DNA of 64,000 nucleotides, from contig VBIW01000045.1 of the NCBI GenBank assembly GCA_005880915.1, positions 1-64,000 on the forward strand, given 5' to 3'. The DNA is from Chloroflexota bacterium. Lineage in GTDB: Bacteria > Chloroflexota > Dormibacteria > Dormibacterales > Dormibacteraceae. Below, piece by piece: positions 7,236 through 16,469 of this stretch. Numbering within the stretch: the first letter of the stretch is position 1; every line of letters begins with the position of its first letter. The position numbers were made by a program, and so were the translations under genes. The notes beneath the pieces were generated by a model, which saw nothing but the letters and a program-made list of their open reading frames with translations, did not search any database and was not told where the DNA came from.

Positions 7236-8876
7236 GTGGAAGGCTTGATGCAGGACTACGAGCTCAGCCTGCAGCACGTGCTGTGGCGGATCGAGCGACT
7301 GCACCAGAAGAAAGAAGTGGTCACGAAGCGCGATGAGGGGATTCATCGCACCACCTACGGCGAGATGGTGCCGCGTATCAACCGCCTGGCCGGTGCGCTG
7401 AAGAGGCTTGGCGTCAAGCCGGGCGATCGGGTGGCCACGCTGGCCTGGAACAACAACCGGCATCTCGAGCTCTACTATGCCGTGCCCTGCATGGGGGCTG
7501 TTCTCCACACGCTGAACCTGCGCCTGTTTCCTCAACACCTCGAATTCATCATCAATGACGCGGAAGACAAGGTTTTATTTGTCGATCAGTCGCTTCTTCC
7601 GCTCCTGAAGCCGCTGCTCGGCAAGATCCCGACCGTCGAGACCATCGTCCTCATGGCCGAGGGCCCCGCACCCGCCAGCGAAGGGCTCCCGCAAATGCTC
7701 GACTACGAGAAGCTGCTCGCCGCGGAGAGCGAGAGCTACCCCTGGCCGAAGCTCTCGGAGCGGATGGCCGCGGCCATGTGCTACACGTCCGGCACCACCG
7801 GCAACCCGAAGGGCGTTGTCTACTCGCACCGCTCGCAGTTCATCCACACCATGGGCGTGCTGCAGGGCGACAACCTCGCGCTCCAGGAGAGCGACAGCCT
7901 TCTGCCAGTCGTGCCGATGTTCCACGCCAACAGCTGGGGACTCCCCTACGCAGCCGGAATGGCGGGCTCGAAAGTGGTCTTCGGGGGCCGGTTCTCGGCC
8001 GACCCGAAATCGATCGTCGAGCTTGCGGAGCAGGAAGAGGTCACCTTCCTCGCCGGCGTGCCGACGGTCTGGATCGCCCTGGGCGCCTACCTGCAGGAAA
8101 GCGGCAAGCGGCTGCCCAGGGTCCGCACTGTGGTCTGCGGAGGCTCGGCCGTCCCACAGTCGTTGATGGAGACGATGGATTCGCTTGGACTGAGGATCCT
8201 GCACGCCTGGGGGATGACCGAGACATCGCCGCTCGGCAGCGTCGCCCGTGTCCCGGCCGGCACCAAGCCGGAGGACGAGCTGCGCCTGCGCTTGACACAG
8301 GGCCGGGTCGCCCCCGGGGTCGAGATCCGGATCAGCGATCCCGCCACGGGCGAAGAGCTGCCCTGGGACGGGGTTGCTTTCGGTGAGATCCAGGTCCGCG
8401 GGCCCTGGATCGCCCGTGGCTACCACAACGGTTATGACCCGGGCAAGCTGACCGAGGACGGCTGGTTCCGCACCGGCGACGTGGCCAAGATCACGCCGGA
8501 CGGCTACATCCTGATCGTCGACCGGACGAAGGACGTCATCAAGTCGGGCGGCGAGTGGATCTCGTCAGTCGAGCTGGAGAACGCCGTCATGGCGCACCCC
8601 AAGATCATGGAGGCCGCGGTCATCGGTCTCCCCCACTCGAAGTGGGACGAGCGACCTGTCGTGTACGCCGTGGCCAAGCCTGAATTCAAGGACAAGGTGA
8701 CCCAGGAGGAGATCGTCGAGTTCCTCAAGGACAAGGTCGCGAAATGGTGGCTGCCGGATGAGGTCCGCTTCATCGACGAGGTGCCGAAGACCTCTGTCGG
8801 CAAGTTCGACAAGAAGGTGCTGCGGGCCAGCGCCGTACCGATCAAGGAAGGGGCCGCCCCGGCGGCTCGCAAGTGA
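7236..8876 (+). CDS. Fatty-acid / acyl-CoA synthetase (AMP-forming)
   Basis: About 546 residues. GTG 7236 is preferred because GGAGG at 7223-7227 lies 8 bases upstream and related proteins start close to the LMQDYELSL motif; GTG 7221 and ATG 7248 are alternatives. ANL-superfamily motifs are clear: the P-loop [16 protein letters not shown], the A5-type GMTET, the hinge TGDVAKI...[20 protein letters not shown], and the catalytic Lys in SVGKFDKK near the C-terminus. The enzyme would adenylate a medium- or long-chain fatty acid and load it on CoA. The formamidase gene overlaps its stop by four bases. Confidence 0.92.
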   Translation: MEGLMQDYELSLQHVLWRIERLHQKKEVVTKRDEGIHRTTYGEMVPRINRLAGALKRLGVKPGDRVATLAWNNNRHLELYYAVPCMGAVLHTLNLRLFPQHLEFIINDAEDKVLFVDQSLLPLLKPLLGKIPTVETIVLMAEGPAPASEGLPQMLDYEKLLAAESESYPWPKLSERMAAAMCYTSGTTGNPKGVVYSHRSQFIHTMGVLQGDNLALQESDSLLPVVPMFHANSWGLPYAAGMAGSKVVFGGRFSADPKSIVELAEQEEVTFLAGVPTVWIALGAYLQESGKRLPRVRTVVCGGSAVPQSLMETMDSLGLRILHAWGMTETSPLGSVARVPAGTKPEDELRLRLTQGRVAPGVEIRISDPATGEELPWDGVAFGEIQVRGPWIARGYHNGYDPGKLTEDGWFRTGDVAKITPDGYILIVDRTKDVIKSGGEWISSVELENAVMAHPKIMEAAVIGLPHSKWDERPVVYAVAKPEFKDKVTQEEIVEFLKDKVAKWWLPDEVRFIDEVPKTSVGKFDKKVLRASAVPIKEGAAPAARK

Positions 8877-9829
8877 GCGCCCGCGCGGGGGTCCGCGAGC
8901 ACAGGATCGGGCGCGAGCAGTTCCACCACAAGTGGGACAACTCGCTGGCGCCCGTGGCCGAGATCGATCCAGGCGACGTGGTCCACTTCGAGACCGAGGA
9001 GGTCACGGCGGGTCAGCTCCAGAAAGGTGACCCCGCCTCCAGGCTCGGCACGCTCGACTTCAACCGGCTGTACCCGCTGGGTGGGCCCGTCTACGTCCGC
9101 GGCGCCGAGCCGGGTGACGCGCTGGAGGTCGAGATCCTCGCCCTGAAGCCGGGAGCGTGGGGTTGGGCGGCGCTCCTGCCCGGGCTCGGCCTGCTCGCCT
9201 CGGACTTCCCCGACCCCTACGTGCGCTACTTCGACCTCGGCGACCGGACCGCGGCCGAGCTGCGGCATGACGTCCACATCCCGATCGCACCTTTCTGCGG
9301 CACGATGGGCGTCGCCACCGACGAGGCCGGACCCCACGACGTGCTGCCTCCGACCAAGGGCGCCGGCAACGTCGACACGCGACACCTCACCGCCGGGACC
9401 AAGCTCTACCTGCCAATTTTTGTGGCGGGGGCGCTGTTTTCGGCCGGCGACTGTCATGCCGCGCAGGGAGACGGCGAAGTCTGCGTTACGGGGATCGAAT
9501 GCCCGATGACGTTCTCACTCCGATTTGGAGTGGTCAAGGGCGGGTCTCCGCGGCCCTGGAGCTACCACTTTGTGACTCCCGCCGCGCCGCTCCAGCCACG
9601 CAGCGATGCTGCCGGCTATCACTCTGTCTGCGCCCTCGGTCCAGACCTGATGGAGAACGCCCGCAACGCGGTGCGGTACACCATCGACTGGCTGCAGGCG
9701 GACCACGGGTTGAGCCGGGAGGACGCTTACATCCTCTGCAGTCTGGCCGGGGACCTGCGGATCAGCCAGATCGTGGACCAGCCCAACTGGGGGGTCTCGT
9801 TCTATCTTCCGCTGAGCGTCTTCAGCTAG
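8873..9829 (+). CDS. Acetamidase/formamidase family amidohydrolase
   Basis: A 318-residue protein whose GTG start overlaps the synthetase stop (GTGA), so the two are probably translated from one message. It matches the FmdA/AmdA family: HHKWDNSLAPVAEIDPGD at the start, the GNVDTRHL motif, the metal-site region SAGDCHAAQGDGEVC, and a C-terminal LAGDLRISQIVD. The family hydrolyses formamide or acetamide to the acid and ammonia. Length is on the short side compared with the roughly 400-residue fungal/Methylophilus enzymes, typical of the compact bacterial branch. No reason for coupling to an acyl-CoA ligase is evident. Confidence 0.88.
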   Translation: MSARAGVREHRIGREQFHHKWDNSLAPVAEIDPGDVVHFETEEVTAGQLQKGDPASRLGTLDFNRLYPLGGPVYVRGAEPGDALEVEILALKPGAWGWAALLPGLGLLASDFPDPYVRYFDLGDRTAAELRHDVHIPIAPFCGTMGVATDEAGPHDVLPPTKGAGNVDTRHLTAGTKLYLPIFVAGALFSAGDCHAAQGDGEVCVTGIECPMTFSLRFGVVKGGSPRPWSYHFVTPAAPLQPRSDAAGYHSVCALGPDLMENARNAVRYTIDWLQADHGLSREDAYILCSLAGDLRISQIVDQPNWGVSFYLPLSVFS

Positions 9830-9834
9830 GCCGG

Positions 9835-9883
9835 CGCCCCCACCCGGCATTCGGCCGACCTCCCCAGCAAGTGGGGAGGTGAA
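9835..9883. repeat. Dispersed palindromic repeat, family B (single degenerate copy)
   Basis: Sequence around GACCTCCCCAGCAAGTGGGG followed by AGGTG. The inner palindrome CCTCCCC/GGGGAGG, preceded by a CCCACCCGG block, is the same unit that is tandemly repeated at 25641-25942. It sits directly after the formamidase stop and could act as a transcript-end hairpin. Confidence 0.75.
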
Positions 9884-9925
9884 TCATGTCCGCTCCGGCA
9901 TACTGACAACCCCATAGACGCCAAG

Positions 9926-12712
9926 GTGAGCACTACACAACTAGGGCGGTACCCGATCGAAGCCGAGCTGGGCCGCGGAGCCATGGGCGTGGTCTACCGG
10001 TCGACGCACCCCCGGCTCGAGATCCCGGTCGCGATCAAGGTCCTGGCGGACCAGTACTCGAGCGACCCGAGCTTCCGCCAGCGCTTCCACCGCGAAGCCG
10101 CCACGGTGGCCTCGCTAAACCACCCGGGCATCGTGCGCGTATACGACTTCGATGAAGACGGGCCGGTCCTCTTCATCGTCATGGAGTGGGTCGACGGGCG
10201 CTCGATGCGGTCGTGGCTCGACGAGTACGGGCGCTTCAGCGTGGACGTCTCAGTCGACCTGATCCAGCAGCTGCTGTCCGCGGTCGGGGTCGCGCACGAC
10301 TACCAGATCGTGCACCGCGACCTGAAGCCGGACAACATCCTGATCTCGAACCGCGGCAAGACCAAGATCCTGGACTTCGGCATCTCCAAGCTGATCGACG
10401 ACAAGCACCGGCTGACCGCAACCGGGAGCATGGTCGGCACACCCGCCTACATGGCGCCGGAGCAGGTCAAGGGCGAGCCCATCGACGCGACCTCGGACAT
10501 CTACTCGCTGGGCATGATCCTTTACGAGCTGCTGCATGGCGAGCCGCCCTTTACCGGGCAGCTGCCCGCGGTGCTGCACTCGCAGGTCTTCGACCGGCCG
10601 CGGGCGTCGACCGCGATCCCGTCGCCGATCATGGAGATCATCTGGAAGGCCACGTCGAAAGACCGCAGCCAGCGTTTCCAGAGCTGCGAGGCATTTGCGG
10701 GCGCGTTTCACTACATGCCGAAGGCCGCGGTGGCGCATCCGCCCGCAGAGGCAATCTCTACGGAGGTCGCCGTCGAGGAGGAGGTCGAGGAGCCGAAACC
10801 TCTTCCCGCCAAGACCGACGGCCGGAAGCCGGCCGGCGTCTGCACGTACAGCGACTGCAATGAGCGGCGCGGGTGGGCATGCGCCTACTCGGACATGACC
10901 GGACGGAAATGCAACAGCTGGTGGTGCCGCCGCCACATCCAGTTCATCGAGCGGACCCCGTTCTGTCCGCGACACGCGAGCGTGATCCGCGCCCTCGCGC
11001 CGACCGCGAACACGATCTTCGAGATCAAGAACCGGCCCGCGGTCGACGACCGTGCGCTGCCGTTGGCTGCGCTGGTCGCGGAGGATGTTGACAAGGACGT
11101 GACCGAGCTGGTGCGCCGCCGCTACCAGAACCGGCAGGACGTGACCATCGCCCGGGACCGGACGGTCCGGCAGACCTGGTCCGGCCGGAACGACGTCGCT
11201 TGGGAGCGCAGCTGGGCCGCGCTGAAGAGCCAGGGCTATCTGATCCGGATCGCGGTGCGCGTCGCGGCCGACGAGCCGGACTTCGTCCAGCTTTTGATCG
11301 GCAACACGGTCGTCTTCAAAGAGGTGCCTGACTGGATCAGCCGCCGGCGCGAGGGCGAGCCGCCGGACCACGGCGACCGCGCCCGCTTCGGCAAGAAGCT
11401 GTTCGCCGCGATTCTCGAGCACGTCGACGCGCCGCGTCCGGTGCCCTCGGCCGTGCCTGCGACGGCCCACCAGATCGAGCCCCCTCCCCCGCCCGAGATC
11501 AACCGGACCTTGATCGAAGGCATGGTCCTGCGGGTCGCAGCTTCGACGACCAAGGTCACCGGCTACGAGGTTGCCGATGTCCTCGCCCTGCCCTTCAATG
11601 CGATCGAACCCATCCTCAAGGCGCTGACCAGCGCGAACTTCCTTGACGCGCTGGGCCTTGCCCAGGAACAGGGTCCGTGGCTCGGCCGGCCGCTGCCCGA
11701 GCGCATGGCCTACACGCTGACCAAGCAGGGCCGGACGCGCAGCGACCAGATCGCCGACGCGAGCACCCGCTACATGGGGCCGGCGCCGGTGTCGGCGGCG
11801 GAGTACCGCGCCGTGCTGGCCGAGGCGGCCAAGCCCGGGACGCTGGACCTGGTCAAGGTCAGCCTCGCGCTGAGCGGGATCGAGCTGGCGCCCGGGGTGA
11901 TGGAGGCGGTGCGCGCGGCGGTCAACTCGCGCTCCTCGATCTTCATCTACGGCGCGCCTGGCAACGGCAAGACCACGCTGGCCCGCCGGATCCCGAGCCT
12001 CCTCGGTGGCCCGATCGTGATTCCTGTCGCGCTCGACGTCGGCGGCGGCGAGGTGATGACGATCTTCGATGGCGCGGTGCACCACCTGGAGCCGAACCAG
12101 CCGGCGGACCGCCGCTGGCGTCGCGTCTCGCGCCCGCTGGTGCAGGTGGGTGGCGAATTTCAGCTCGAGATGTTCGACCCGACGTGGGAAGACGGCAGCC
12201 GGGTTTACGGCGCGCCGCTCCAGGTCCGGGCGAACGGTGGCGTGCTCTTGATCGACGACCTCGGGAGGCAGCGGGTGTCGCCGAAGCAGATCCTGGACCG
12301 CCTCCTTGTGCCTTTGGAGCAGGACACCGATTTCCTGAACCTCACCGCCAGCGGGCGCAAGGTCGAGATCCCGTTTCGCGCCCAGGTCGCCCTGTCGACG
12401 AACCTCAAACCGGTCGAGCTGCTCGACGAGGCCTACCTCCGCCGGCTGGCGTACAAGGTGCTGATGCCCGACCCGACGTGGGAGATGTGGAGCCGGATCT
12501 TCGAGCGCGAGCGGGAGCGGCTGACGATTCCGCCCGAGCCTCAGGCGCTGGAGATGGTCCACACGATGTACGGCGGGCGGCCGACCCGTGGCAACCACCC
12601 GCGGGACCTGCTGGAGCGGTTGGTCGACGTGTCTTCCGCGCGAGGGGTGCGTGCGCAGCTCACACCGGAGCTGATCGAGGCGGCCTGGAACACGCTGTTC
12701 GTCGCGAGCTAG
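9926..12712 (+). CDS. Ser/Thr protein kinase - Cys/His cluster - AAA+ ATPase fusion
   Basis: A 928-residue fusion. Residues 8-265 are a complete Hanks-type kinase: G-loop GRGAMG, Lys38 in VAIK, HRDLKPDN at 130-137, DFG at 150-152, APE at 177-179. An acidic linker leads to a likely zinc-binding cluster with Cys306, Cys311, Cys319, Cys329, Cys334, His337, Cys347 and His350. Residues about 525-605 look like a winged helix, and 655-928 are an AAA+ module: Walker A GAPGNGKTT (676-684), Walker B LLIDD (774-778), sensor-1 STN (824-826) and an Arg pair at 839-840. There is no transmembrane helix. The AAA+ part resembles a bacterial ATPase family of unknown function. Phosphorylation-gated ATP hydrolysis is an inference. 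The gene ends 4 bases inside the convergent kelch lipoprotein gene. Confidence 0.88.
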   Translation: MSTTQLGRYPIEAELGRGAMGVVYRSTHPRLEIPVAIKVLADQYSSDPSFRQRFHREAATVASLNHPGIVRVYDFDEDGPVLFIVMEWVDGRSMRSWLDEYGRFSVDVSVDLIQQLLSAVGVAHDYQIVHRDLKPDNILISNRGKTKILDFGISKLIDDKHRLTATGSMVGTPAYMAPEQVKGEPIDATSDIYSLGMILYELLHGEPPFTGQLPAVLHSQVFDRPRASTAIPSPIMEIIWKATSKDRSQRFQSCEAFAGAFHYMPKAAVAHPPAEAISTEVAVEEEVEEPKPLPAKTDGRKPAGVCTYSDCNERRGWACAYSDMTGRKCNSWWCRRHIQFIERTPFCPRHASVIRALAPTANTIFEIKNRPAVDDRALPLAALVAEDVDKDVTELVRRRYQNRQDVTIARDRTVRQTWSGRNDVAWERSWAALKSQGYLIRIAVRVAADEPDFVQLLIGNTVVFKEVPDWISRRREGEPPDHGDRARFGKKLFAAILEHVDAPRPVPSAVPATAHQIEPPPPPEINRTLIEGMVLRVAASTTKVTGYEVADVLALPFNAIEPILKALTSANFLDALGLAQEQGPWLGRPLPERMAYTLTKQGRTRSDQIADASTRYMGPAPVSAAEYRAVLAEAAKPGTLDLVKVSLALSGIELAPGVMEAVRAAVNSRSSIFIYGAPGNGKTTLARRIPSLLGGPIVIPVALDVGGGEVMTIFDGAVHHLEPNQPADRRWRRVSRPLVQVGGEFQLEMFDPTWEDGSRVYGAPLQVRANGGVLLIDDLGRQRVSPKQILDRLLVPLEQDTDFLNLTASGRKVEIPFRAQVALSTNLKPVELLDEAYLRRLAYKVLMPDPTWEMWSRIFERERERLTIPPEPQALEMVHTMYGGRPTRGNHPRDLLERLVDVSSARGVRAQLTPELIEAAWNTLFVAS

Positions 12713-13719
12713 CAGCCGGACGCGTTCGAGCCGCCGAACACAACGACATTTCCGACCGAGTCCTGAGCCATCGCCGCTCCCCAGCGCGCCGGCACCGCGA
12801 CATCCGGCAGCCTCGACCACTTCGCGCCATCCCACGCCCATGCGGAGGCGATTGGGTTGGGGCAGGCCATCCCGAAGAGGATGAGGACGCGGCGGCTCGT
12901 GGGATCCCAGATCGCACCGCCATTGCCGATCGCTGGGGGGCCGAGAGCCTTGAGCTCGGTCCACGCCCCGTTGTGCAATGTCCAAGCGTCACCCAGTGGA
13001 CGCCCGAGATTTCCGCCTCCGGTTTCTGGCTTGAGCCCTAGGCCTCCGTAGACGAACAGCGAAGAGTCGACCGGGTTCCATTGCGTCGCGGCGCCATTTC
13101 GCCCCTCAGGAGTCGGTCCGTGGTCTACCCGCGTCCAGGTCGTCCCGTCCCAGGTCCAAACGTCGGCCTGGTATGTATCGCTCCTGTCGCGGCCGCCAAA
13201 GAGCAAGACATCACCGTCGGCGGTCACCATACGGGCGCCGTCGCGACCAGCGGGGTCGTCGTTCCTCACGCTCAGTTCGCTCCAGTCGTTCCCATTCCAG
13301 GCCCAGGTATCGGAGTCCGGTGCAGCTTCCGCCTGGTCGAGCACGCGGCCGCCGTACATCAGGACGGCCTGGAGCCGGGGGTCAAACGCCATCGCCGCAG
13401 ATGACCGGGCGCGCGGGCTATGCGCCGGGGTCAGGTGCGTCCAGCGCTTGCCGTCCCACGTCCAGGTTTCGGCGGATGGGCCCTTCGCCGTCAGGCCGCC
13501 GAAAAGCAAGTACTCGTGTCGAGGCGCATCGTAGGCGAGGGTGGCGAAGTAGCGGGCAGAGGGCCCGGCAGAAGCGGCTAGATGCCACTTCGCACCGTCG
13601 CCGACCCACGTGTCGCCGAGCGTCCCCGGCGCTTGGGCAATCGCACTTGGGGATGCGGGACCCGCGGATCCGCTGCACGCGGCCAACAGGAGTAGTACAG
13701 CGAGGCACGAGATTTTCAT
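12709..13719 (-). CDS. Kelch-repeat lipoprotein
   Basis: A 336-residue exported protein. The signal peptide ends in a lipobox (LLAAC, Cys15), so the mature protein is membrane-tethered. The rest contains about six kelch-like blades, each with a GG after a hydrophobic strand (LLFGGL, LMYGGR, LLFGGR, FVYGGL, ILFGM, VVFGGS) and a W-W pair such as TWTWDGKRWTHL. This predicts a beta-propeller, probably for binding of protein or sugar outside the cell. It converges on the kinase-AAA+ gene with a four-base overlap of stops. The partner is unknown. Confidence 0.85.
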   Translation of the reverse strand: MKISCLAVLLLLAACSGSAGPASPSAIAQAPGTLGDTWVGDGAKWHLAASAGPSARYFATLAYDAPRHEYLLFGGLTAKGPSAETWTWDGKRWTHLTPAHSPRARSSAAMAFDPRLQAVLMYGGRVLDQAEAAPDSDTWAWNGNDWSELSVRNDDPAGRDGARMVTADGDVLLFGGRDRSDTYQADVWTWDGTTWTRVDHGPTPEGRNGAATQWNPVDSSLFVYGGLGLKPETGGGNLGRPLGDAWTLHNGAWTELKALGPPAIGNGGAIWDPTSRRVLILFGMACPNPIASAWAWDGAKWSRLPDVAVPARWGAAMAQDSVGNVVVFGGSNASGC

Positions 13720-13792
13720 CGGTCCGCGCGGAGCAGAACCGCGCGAAGGTGCATGTTCAGACGCTGGGTATACTCACGTTTCGCCCCAAACT

Positions 13793-13878
13793 GCGGCGGT
13801 GGCGGAATGGCAGACGCGCTAGTTTCAGGAGCTAGTGTCCGCAAGGACGTGGAGGTTCAACTCCTCTCCGCCGCACCA
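13793..13878 (+). tRNA. tRNA-Leu (anticodon CAG)
   Basis: Acceptor GCGGCGG pairs with CCGCCGC, discriminator A, encoded CCA at 13876-13878. Anticodon arm CTAGT/GCTAG with loop TTCAGGA gives CAG. The long variable arm GTCCGC-AAG-GAC and T-arm GGTTCAACTCC fit class II tRNA-Leu. Its last 22 bases are antisense to the end of the MOSC gene. Confidence 0.96.
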
Positions 13879-14336
13879 CTGACTGAAACAGTCATGGCCA
13901 CCGCGTCGCCGGTCCGGATCGTTCCACCCTTGACGATGCTGGCGCGCAGTCCGGTGTGGACGAGGCCCTTCAGCTTGACGACCTCGGTGCCGATCACGCC
14001 GGCGAGGTGATTGCAGGGCTCGCACCGTTCCTCGCCTTCGCACTCGATCTCGCCGACGGAAAAGCGCCGCCCGATGAACTGACCGAGGTCGACGCCGCGA
14101 ACGACGACCTGGCGGCGAGGGTCGGACTGGCTGAGGTCGAGGGGGTGCTCGGCGTTCTGCCGCTCGATCGCCTCAGCCTCGATCAGGGTGATATCGCACG
14201 CCTCCGCGTCATCGAAATGGCGATCGCCTTCGAGTCCGCGACCAGGGTGCGCCGCCACCGACCGCACCTCGTGGGCCTGCTTGCCGTTTTCGGCAATTAG
14301 AAAGATCGCCTCGACCCTGCCTGATTGGTTGCTCAC
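13857..14336 (-). CDS. MOSC-domain protein
   Basis: A 159-residue protein from GTG 14336, chosen because the domain begins right there (VSNQSGRVEAIFL); the frame stays open far upstream only as antisense to the aminopeptidase gene. Conserved features are HPGRGLEGDRHF, DITLIEAEAIE, VVVRGVDLGQFIGRRFSVGE, and RCEPC with the cysteine typical of MOSC (Moco sulfurase C-terminal) proteins. MOSC proteins handle Moco-bound sulfur or take part in reduction of hydroxylated compounds (YiiM/YcbX type). The window also holds a Moco enzyme and molybdate uptake genes. Its stop lies inside the convergent tRNA-Leu gene. Confidence 0.82.
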   Translation of the reverse strand: MSNQSGRVEAIFLIAENGKQAHEVRSVAAHPGRGLEGDRHFDDAEACDITLIEAEAIERQNAEHPLDLSQSDPRRQVVVRGVDLGQFIGRRFSVGEIECEGEERCEPCNHLAGVIGTEVVKLKGLVHTGLRASIVKGGTIRTGDAVAMTVSVSGAAERS

Positions 14337-14386
14337 CAGTGTTCCGAAAATGCTAGCCGACAGGAGGGGACCTAGCCTTTGCTGAG

Positions 14387-15586
14387 ATGGACGAGCGTCA
14401 ACGCATCGAACGATTGGCACACCTGGCGGTTGAAGTTGGCGCCAACGTGCAGCCGGGCCAGCTCGTCGTGATCGCCGGCCACCTGGCAAACGCTCCTGTG
14501 ATGCGAGAGATCGCCCGGGCCGCATATCGCGCCGGCGCGCGGCGGGTGGAGGCGGAATGGATCGACAGACACATGACGCGTGCCCTGATCGAACTCGGTC
14601 CGGAAGAGTCGCTCGACTATTCCGCTCCATGGCTGCTGAAGTTGATTGAGACGCTGGCCGCCGAGAAAGGCGCCTACATCCAGGTCTCCGGCGACCCCGA
14701 GCCTGAGCTGCTGTCGGACCTCCCAGGCGATCGTGTCGCCAGGGCGCGCCCACGTGAATGGGTTGCGGAATGGGTACGCATGGTCGGCGAAAACGCGGTC
14801 AACTGGACCATCGTCCCGGCGCCGACGCCCGCCTGGGCGCGTCAGGTTTTCGGGAAACCTGACATGGACGCCCTGTGGACCGCGGTCGAAAAGGCGATCC
14901 GGCTCGACCGGGCGGATCCGGTGGCGGCGTGGCGGCAGCATCTCGCGAGGCTGCGGCGCATCGCCGACGCGCTGACTGAGCGGCGCTTTGAGTCGGTGCG
15001 TTACGTCGGCCCAGGGACTGACTTCACGGTCGGGCTCCTGCCCAGCTCGCGATGGAAAGGCGCCGGCACCACGACGAGCTTCGGAGTGGCGTACGTGCCG
15101 AACATGCCGACCGAAGAGGTCTACACATCTCCCGACCGCCGCCGCGCCGAAGGGCGCCTGCGCTCGACGCGCCCGCTGGATATGAGAGGAACCATCGTTC
15201 GCGATCTCGAGCTCGAGTTTCGCGATGGGCGCATCGTGAACGTCAAGGCGAGCAGTGGAGCGGAAGTTGTGAGAGCCGAAGTCGCGGTCGACGAGGGTGC
15301 GAGCAGGCTCGGTGAGGTTTCGCTGGTCGACGGATCGTCTGAGGTCGGCAAGCTTGGCCTGATCTTCTACAACACGCTGTTCGACGAGAACGCAACATCC
15401 CACATCGCGTACGGCGCCGGGTTCGCGAACGCCGTGGAAGATGTGGCCGATCGGGTTGAGGGACTCAACGAGTCGGCGGTGCATACCGACTTCATGGTCG
15501 GGAATCCGGACGTCGAGATCAGCGGCCAGGAACGCGGAGGTGCGTGGGTGCCGATCCTCCGCGACAACGAGTTCCGGCTCGGCTAG
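14387..15586 (+). CDS. M29-family metallo-aminopeptidase
   Basis: A 399-residue cytoplasmic aminopeptidase of the AmpS/thermophilic (M29) family. Visible family elements: NMPTEEVYTSP with the metal-ligand Glu (about residue 249), LGEVSLVD with the catalytic/metal Glu (about 311), ATSHIAYG with His, and SAVHTDFMVGNPDVEISG with His and Asp ligands at the C-terminus. It removes N-terminal residues from short peptides. Its stop overlaps the convergent stop of the small helical protein by four bases. It is divergent from the MOSC gene with about 50 bases between starts. Confidence 0.92.
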   Translation: MDERQRIERLAHLAVEVGANVQPGQLVVIAGHLANAPVMREIARAAYRAGARRVEAEWIDRHMTRALIELGPEESLDYSAPWLLKLIETLAAEKGAYIQVSGDPEPELLSDLPGDRVARARPREWVAEWVRMVGENAVNWTIVPAPTPAWARQVFGKPDMDALWTAVEKAIRLDRADPVAAWRQHLARLRRIADALTERRFESVRYVGPGTDFTVGLLPSSRWKGAGTTTSFGVAYVPNMPTEEVYTSPDRRRAEGRLRSTRPLDMRGTIVRDLELEFRDGRIVNVKASSGAEVVRAEVAVDEGASRLGEVSLVDGSSEVGKLGLIFYNTLFDENATSHIAYGAGFANAVEDVADRVEGLNESAVHTDFMVGNPDVEISGQERGGAWVPILRDNEFRLG

Positions 15587-15909
15587 CGGCTGAGAACTCG
15601 CTCCAGCTGTTCTTTGTTCATGCGGGAGCGGCCTCTGATTCCCCGCTCCTTGGCCTCGTTGCGAAGCTGGTCGTAGGTCCGGCCGCCCGACCCGCGATGC
15701 GAACGCAGGCCGCCACGCCGGCCTGGTGAGAGGTCGTGCATCGAGGTTGGGCTTGCCTCCCGGGCTTCGCCGTGCTGGGCTCGCTCCTTGTTCACCGTGC
15801 GCGCGGCGATCTCTTCAGCCTTGTCCTCACCTGTGCCGCGCTCAAGTAGACCTTCCTTGATGTGCTCGTATTGGCGCTCGCGCTTGTCGCTCCATGCGCG
15901 TTGTGGCAT
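15583..15909 (-). CDS. Small helical protein with C-terminal Rho_N/SAP-like motif
   Basis: A 108-residue basic protein from ATG 15909, supported by a strong GGAGGAG ribosome site just upstream. The N-terminus (PQRAWSDKRERQYEHIKEGL then AEEIAARTVNKERAQHG) is a widespread conserved block often labelled plasmid stabilisation protein. The C-terminus TYDQLRNEAKERGI..RSRMNKEQL resembles the Rho termination factor N-terminal or SAP nucleic-acid-binding helix pair. Nucleic-acid binding is inferred; the biological role is unknown. Confidence 0.75.
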   Translation of the reverse strand: MPQRAWSDKRERQYEHIKEGLLERGTGEDKAEEIAARTVNKERAQHGEAREASPTSMHDLSPGRRGGLRSHRGSGGRTYDQLRNEAKERGIRGRSRMNKEQLERVLSR

Positions 15910-15980
15910 TGGAACTCCTCCTTCGATTTCTTCCTTTCTTTCTTGACAACGCGCGGGCAAATCCATTCGACTGAGCGGGC

Positions 15981-16469
15981 TTGAGCTCCGTCACCTACGA
16001 CCAGCTGCGGATCCTGTACCGGACGCTGCTCGTTTTCGCCACCGTCGGAGTGCTCATCCTGGCCACCGGATTGGTGGAGTTCGCCTACTTCGAGCCACCG
16101 GGACAAACCACCGGCGCGAAAGCGCACATAGTCGGGGTCTTCAGGTTCGATCCGGTCACAAAGCAGACGGTTGGGGCTGACCGGTCGGAGTTCGCGCGCG
16201 ACGAGGAGTTCGCCGCGGTGGTCGACTGGTCGACGATCCCGGCCAACCTCACTGTCGATGCGCGGTGGTATGACGCGTTTGGCTCCATCGACGGACAGGT
16301 CGGGCCGAGCAATCCGCCAGCGCTTGCCAATGACACGGTGATACCGGTGCAGGTGCCGCCGGGCTATCACTACGTGCTCCCGGGCACCTACACCTTTGTC
16401 GTCGAGCGGCTGAAGGACGGGGTGCCCGTGGAGGTTCTCGGGCGCCGCTTCGTCGTGGTCGACCGATGA
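15981..16469 (+). CDS. Hypothetical single-pass membrane protein upstream of PrsW
   Basis: A 162-residue protein with a TTG start, one transmembrane helix (about residues 14-36, TLLVFATVGVLILATGLVEF), and an extracytoplasmic beta-rich domain containing FDPVTKQTVGADRSEF and a final YTFVVERLKDGVPVEVLGRRF. No family is recognised. The following PrsW-type protease gene starts inside its stop codon (ATGA overlap), so the two are very likely co-translated. It could be a substrate or a regulator of that protease. Confidence 0.65.
   Translation: MSSVTYDQLRILYRTLLVFATVGVLILATGLVEFAYFEPPGQTTGAKAHIVGVFRFDPVTKQTVGADRSEFARDEEFAAVVDWSTIPANLTVDARWYDAFGSIDGQVGPSNPPALANDTVIPVQVPPGYHYVLPGTYTFVVERLKDGVPVEVLGRRFVVVDR

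Noticed and set aside
7575-8426. A 283-codon minus-strand frame in the acyl-CoA synthetase
   Set aside because: Antisense shadow; no conserved domain.
10250-12985. A 911-codon open frame antisense to the kinase-AAA+ gene
   Set aside because: It is the long shadow expected in GC-rich genes: rich in Arg/His/Gly, without any conserved motif, and fully opposed to a protein with clear kinase and AAA+ motifs.
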